NCBI GenBank assembly: GCA_019246665.1
Contig: JAFAQA010000379.1
Location: 1-38,401 of the forward strand
Direction: 5' to 3'
Length of the DNA stretch: 38,401 nt
From: Hyphomicrobiales bacterium
GTDB taxonomy: Bacteria > Pseudomonadota > Alphaproteobacteria > Rhizobiales > Beijerinckiaceae
This document shows, piece after piece, positions 36,425 to 38,401 of this stretch (position 1 is the stretch's first letter; each line of letters starts with the position of its first letter). A program made the position numbers and the translations under genes. The notes beneath the pieces were generated by a model. The model did not search any database. It was given only the letters and a program-made list of their open reading frames with translations, and was not told where the DNA came from.

Positions 36425-36470
36425 GGGTCGGATCCTTCAACGGATGGTCTCTTCAAGAATGTGCCGTGGC

Positions 36471-38330
36471 TCATGCGACAGCCTGGGCCACGGAAGGGCG
36501 TGGCCGCGCATCGATGCGCGGAATCGACAAGAAAGACGGCACCTCCTCGGGCCGTTCGGCAGGCAATCGCACACTGACGCAGGTGCCGGCACCGGGCGTG
36601 CTCTCGATTTGCAGTGAGCCGCCATGCAGCCCAACCAGGCCACGCACCACGGAAAGCCCAAGGCCCGTTCCCTCGTAAGGGCGGTCATAAGAGGATTTCG
36701 CCTGGAAGAAGGGATCACCGAGCCGCGCCAGATCGCTTGCCGCTATTCCTATGCCCGTATCGTCGACGGCAAGCTCGATGAGGGACCCGACGCGACGAAG
36801 CTGCACTTTCACGCGGCCACCCTTGGGCGTGAATTTGATCGCGTTCGAAACGAGGTTGATGACGATTTGCCGGCAGGCCCGCTGATCTCCCTCGAAGGTG
36901 ACCCCTTCCATCGGTGCGATGGTGGTGAGGCGCACGCCGCTTTCGGCGCTCTTCACCTCGACGATGGCACAAGCGGATCTGATGAGTTCCGCGAGGTCGA
37001 AGCTCTCGACCTTGAGCTCGAAACGCCCGCTCTCGATCCGCGACGCGTCCAGAAAGGAATTGACCATGTCGAGAAGATGCGCGCCCGAAGCATGGATGAT
37101 GTTGGCGTAGTCGCGAATTCGCGCCGGATCCTTCGGCGTGAGATCGGGATTGGCCAGCATCTCGGAAAAGCCAATGACCGCATTCAGCGGGGTGCGCAGC
37201 TCGTGGCTCACTGTGGCAAGGAAGCGGCTCTTCGAGCGGTCAGCTTCTTCGGCACCGATGCGCGCGCATTCAAGCTCTTCCTCGCGCGCCTTCTGCTCGG
37301 TCACGTCCCGCATCACAGCCACCACCTCGATGCGATCCTCCGCGGGAAATTCGGACAGCACCGGATAGGCGCGCAGATCCACCCAGATGAAACGCACTTG
37401 TGCAATTTCACGTCGGGAACGGGGCGACGGCCCGCCCACTGCTTTCTCGTCGCGCAGACGCACCACGGCACCGGAGGCTTGCCGCCGTGCGCTCGCATCC
37501 GCGAGGGTTCGCAGGAAAGCCGGCCGATCGGCGAGATGGACGCGCAGGACCAGGCCTTGTCCCATGAGCTCGCTCGGCTCCACGCCGAGGACGCCCCGCG
37601 CAGCGCTCGACGCAAAAATACAGGCGCCGCTCTCGTCATGGCGGGTGAATAGCTCTCCCAAATTCTCGAGAACGAGACGGTTGCTCTCGCGCAAGCGGGC
37701 AAGCGCTCGCTCCGTTTTCTCGGTCTCATCATTCTTCTTGAGAATCCTTGAGGCCGAGAAGATCAACGCGCTCACGAGGAGCACGGGGGCCACGATGAAA
37801 GAGGAGGGAGCGGGCGCCGGCGTCCAGCCGCAAAGGGCGAAGATTGCAAGCGCACCCGCGCCGATGATCGCGGCAAGGCTGACGAGGGTCGACTCACGTC
37901 GTGAGGGATGCTCGAGCGATTCCAGTGGAGCGAGGACGAGCCATGCTGTTGCCGGCGAGAAGACCCCTCCGGAAAAAAGCGCGGCAGCCGTGATGGCGCT
38001 GACAAGCGACAGTGCACAGACGGTGCGAGCGAAATCGAGCCGTCCAAGGCGGCCCGCAAGAAGCGACACGCCCATGGGCCCGATCAATCCAAGAAAAAGC
38101 ATCAGCTCCAAACGGTCGAGCCCGTTCTCGAGCACGAAGAAGGTGGGAAAAAGAGCCGCGGCGAAAGCTCCCGTGAGCAGGCGCGAGCCGATGAATTCGG
38201 TATCGGGCGACACGCGGCGTCGGCCGATCACGGCCGAAGGATGCGCAAGGCGATCCGCGAGGGCGCGAAGCAAGCGCTGCAAGGAAGCTCGATACAACAC
38301 GGCGGAACGCGACGCCCATTCTTCTTTCAC
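36471..38330 (-). CDS. Membrane PAS-domain sensor histidine kinase
   Basis: A 619-residue protein. The N-terminal region (about 45-195) has six hydrophobic segments. A short coiled coil (200-220) leads to a PAS domain (about 217-345, FTRHDESGACIFASSAARGV). The HisKA domain has phospho-acceptor His376 in SHELRTPLNAVIGFSEML. The HATPase domain has the N box NLVSNAIKF at 492-500, then DDTGIGI and GTGLGLSV. It ends PSVAQAVA, with no receiver domain. The GTG start at 38330 has no strong ribosome-binding site, so an internal start cannot be excluded. No response regulator lies beside it; its only likely operon partner is the small membrane protein downstream. The signal sensed is unknown. Confidence 0.92.
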   Translation of the reverse strand: MKEEWASRSAVLYRASLQRLLRALADRLAHPSAVIGRRRVSPDTEFIGSRLLTGAFAAALFPTFFVLENGLDRLELMLFLGLIGPMGVSLLAGRLGRLDFARTVCALSLVSAITAAALFSGGVFSPATAWLVLAPLESLEHPSRRESTLVSLAAIIGAGALAIFALCGWTPAPAPSSFIVAPVLLVSALIFSASRILKKNDETEKTERALARLRESNRLVLENLGELFTRHDESGACIFASSAARGVLGVEPSELMGQGLVLRVHLADRPAFLRTLADASARRQASGAVVRLRDEKAVGGPSPRSRREIAQVRFIWVDLRAYPVLSEFPAEDRIEVVAVMRDVTEQKAREEELECARIGAEEADRSKSRFLATVSHELRTPLNAVIGFSEMLANPDLTPKDPARIRDYANIIHASGAHLLDMVNSFLDASRIESGRFELKVESFDLAELIRSACAIVEVKSAESGVRLTTIAPMEGVTFEGDQRACRQIVINLVSNAIKFTPKGGRVKVQLRRVGSLIELAVDDTGIGIAASDLARLGDPFFQAKSSYDRPYEGTGLGLSVVRGLVGLHGGSLQIESTPGAGTCVSVRLPAERPEEVPSFLSIPRIDARPRPSVAQAVA

Positions 38331-38401
38331 TCAGCGCACGCTCGCAAAGAGGGCTTAAGCGATGCCTAAATGGGGCTCAAATTTTCAGGAACACAGGGTC
38401 C

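Noticed and set aside
36180-36440. Alternative minus-strand frame starting MKDPTHAFRNKIDEEQF
   Set aside because: Its first 25 residues look protein-like, but it then becomes Arg/Cys-rich and lacks the transmembrane helix; the overlapping frame at 35816-36424 is more consistent.

Overview
The window looks like a chromosomal segment of a high-GC alphaproteobacterium of the order Hyphomicrobiales (Rhizobiales). The evidence is the gene content and order: a DUF3572-divK-pleD-rpmG cluster, a cbp3-like/DUF177/plsX/fabH/ihfA/merR cluster, clpS-clpA, an EipB (DUF1849) protein, a small phasin, K+-independent hppA, BamE/OmlA, a paired sensor kinase and small membrane protein, and the short palindromic intergenic repeats common in this order. 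I cannot name the genus. Almost everything is conserved housekeeping or envelope biology. I found no phage, transposase, CRISPR array or toxin-antitoxin locus.

Left edge (1-987): the 3' end of one gene, a hairpin repeat, the decayed and frameshifted end of a cyclic-nucleotide-binding-domain gene, and a second degraded repeat copy. 988-4032 is the main accessory gene, a 1014-residue autotransporter with a very glycine-rich passenger. 4135-9282 holds pyrG and secG (minus strand), then a UDP-glucuronate 4-epimerase-like gene, a HIT hydrolase and a membrane J-domain protein (plus strand). 9321-11648 holds a SPOR-containing D-Ala-D-Ala carboxypeptidase divergent from a phasin gene, which has a good promoter, two candidate operators and a strong terminator. 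11594-12130 is repeat-rich and leads to clpS-clpA, which converge on pccB.

16676-19542: a repeat-bearing intergenic region, rpmG, then the cell-cycle signalling genes pleD and divK (minus strand), facing a DUF3572 gene. 19747-24103: dinB with an N-terminal zinc ribbon, eipB, tRNA-Pro(GGG) with its promoter, a dienelactone-hydrolase gene preceded by a possible 12-codon leader ORF, and uppP. 24588-29193: merR-like, ihfA, fabH, plsX, DUF177 and a cytochrome bc1 assembly chaperone, all on the minus strand. 29331-38330: bamE, hppA, an MFS transporter, a 3-mercaptopyruvate sulfurtransferase, a sterol-desaturase-like membrane hydroxylase, and a sensor-kinase/small-membrane-protein pair.

Themes: envelope building and quality control (autotransporter, SecG, BamE, UppP, DacC-like carboxypeptidase, EipB, sugar epimerase, PlsX/FabH), cell-cycle and c-di-GMP control (DivK, PleD), proteolysis (ClpS-ClpA), and storage or propionyl-CoA metabolism (phasin, PccB). 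The points most worth a second look are the autotransporter passenger, the paired operator-like sites upstream of the phasin gene, the leader ORF, the repeat families (one copy supplies the stop codon of the merR-like gene), and the decayed gene at the left edge.
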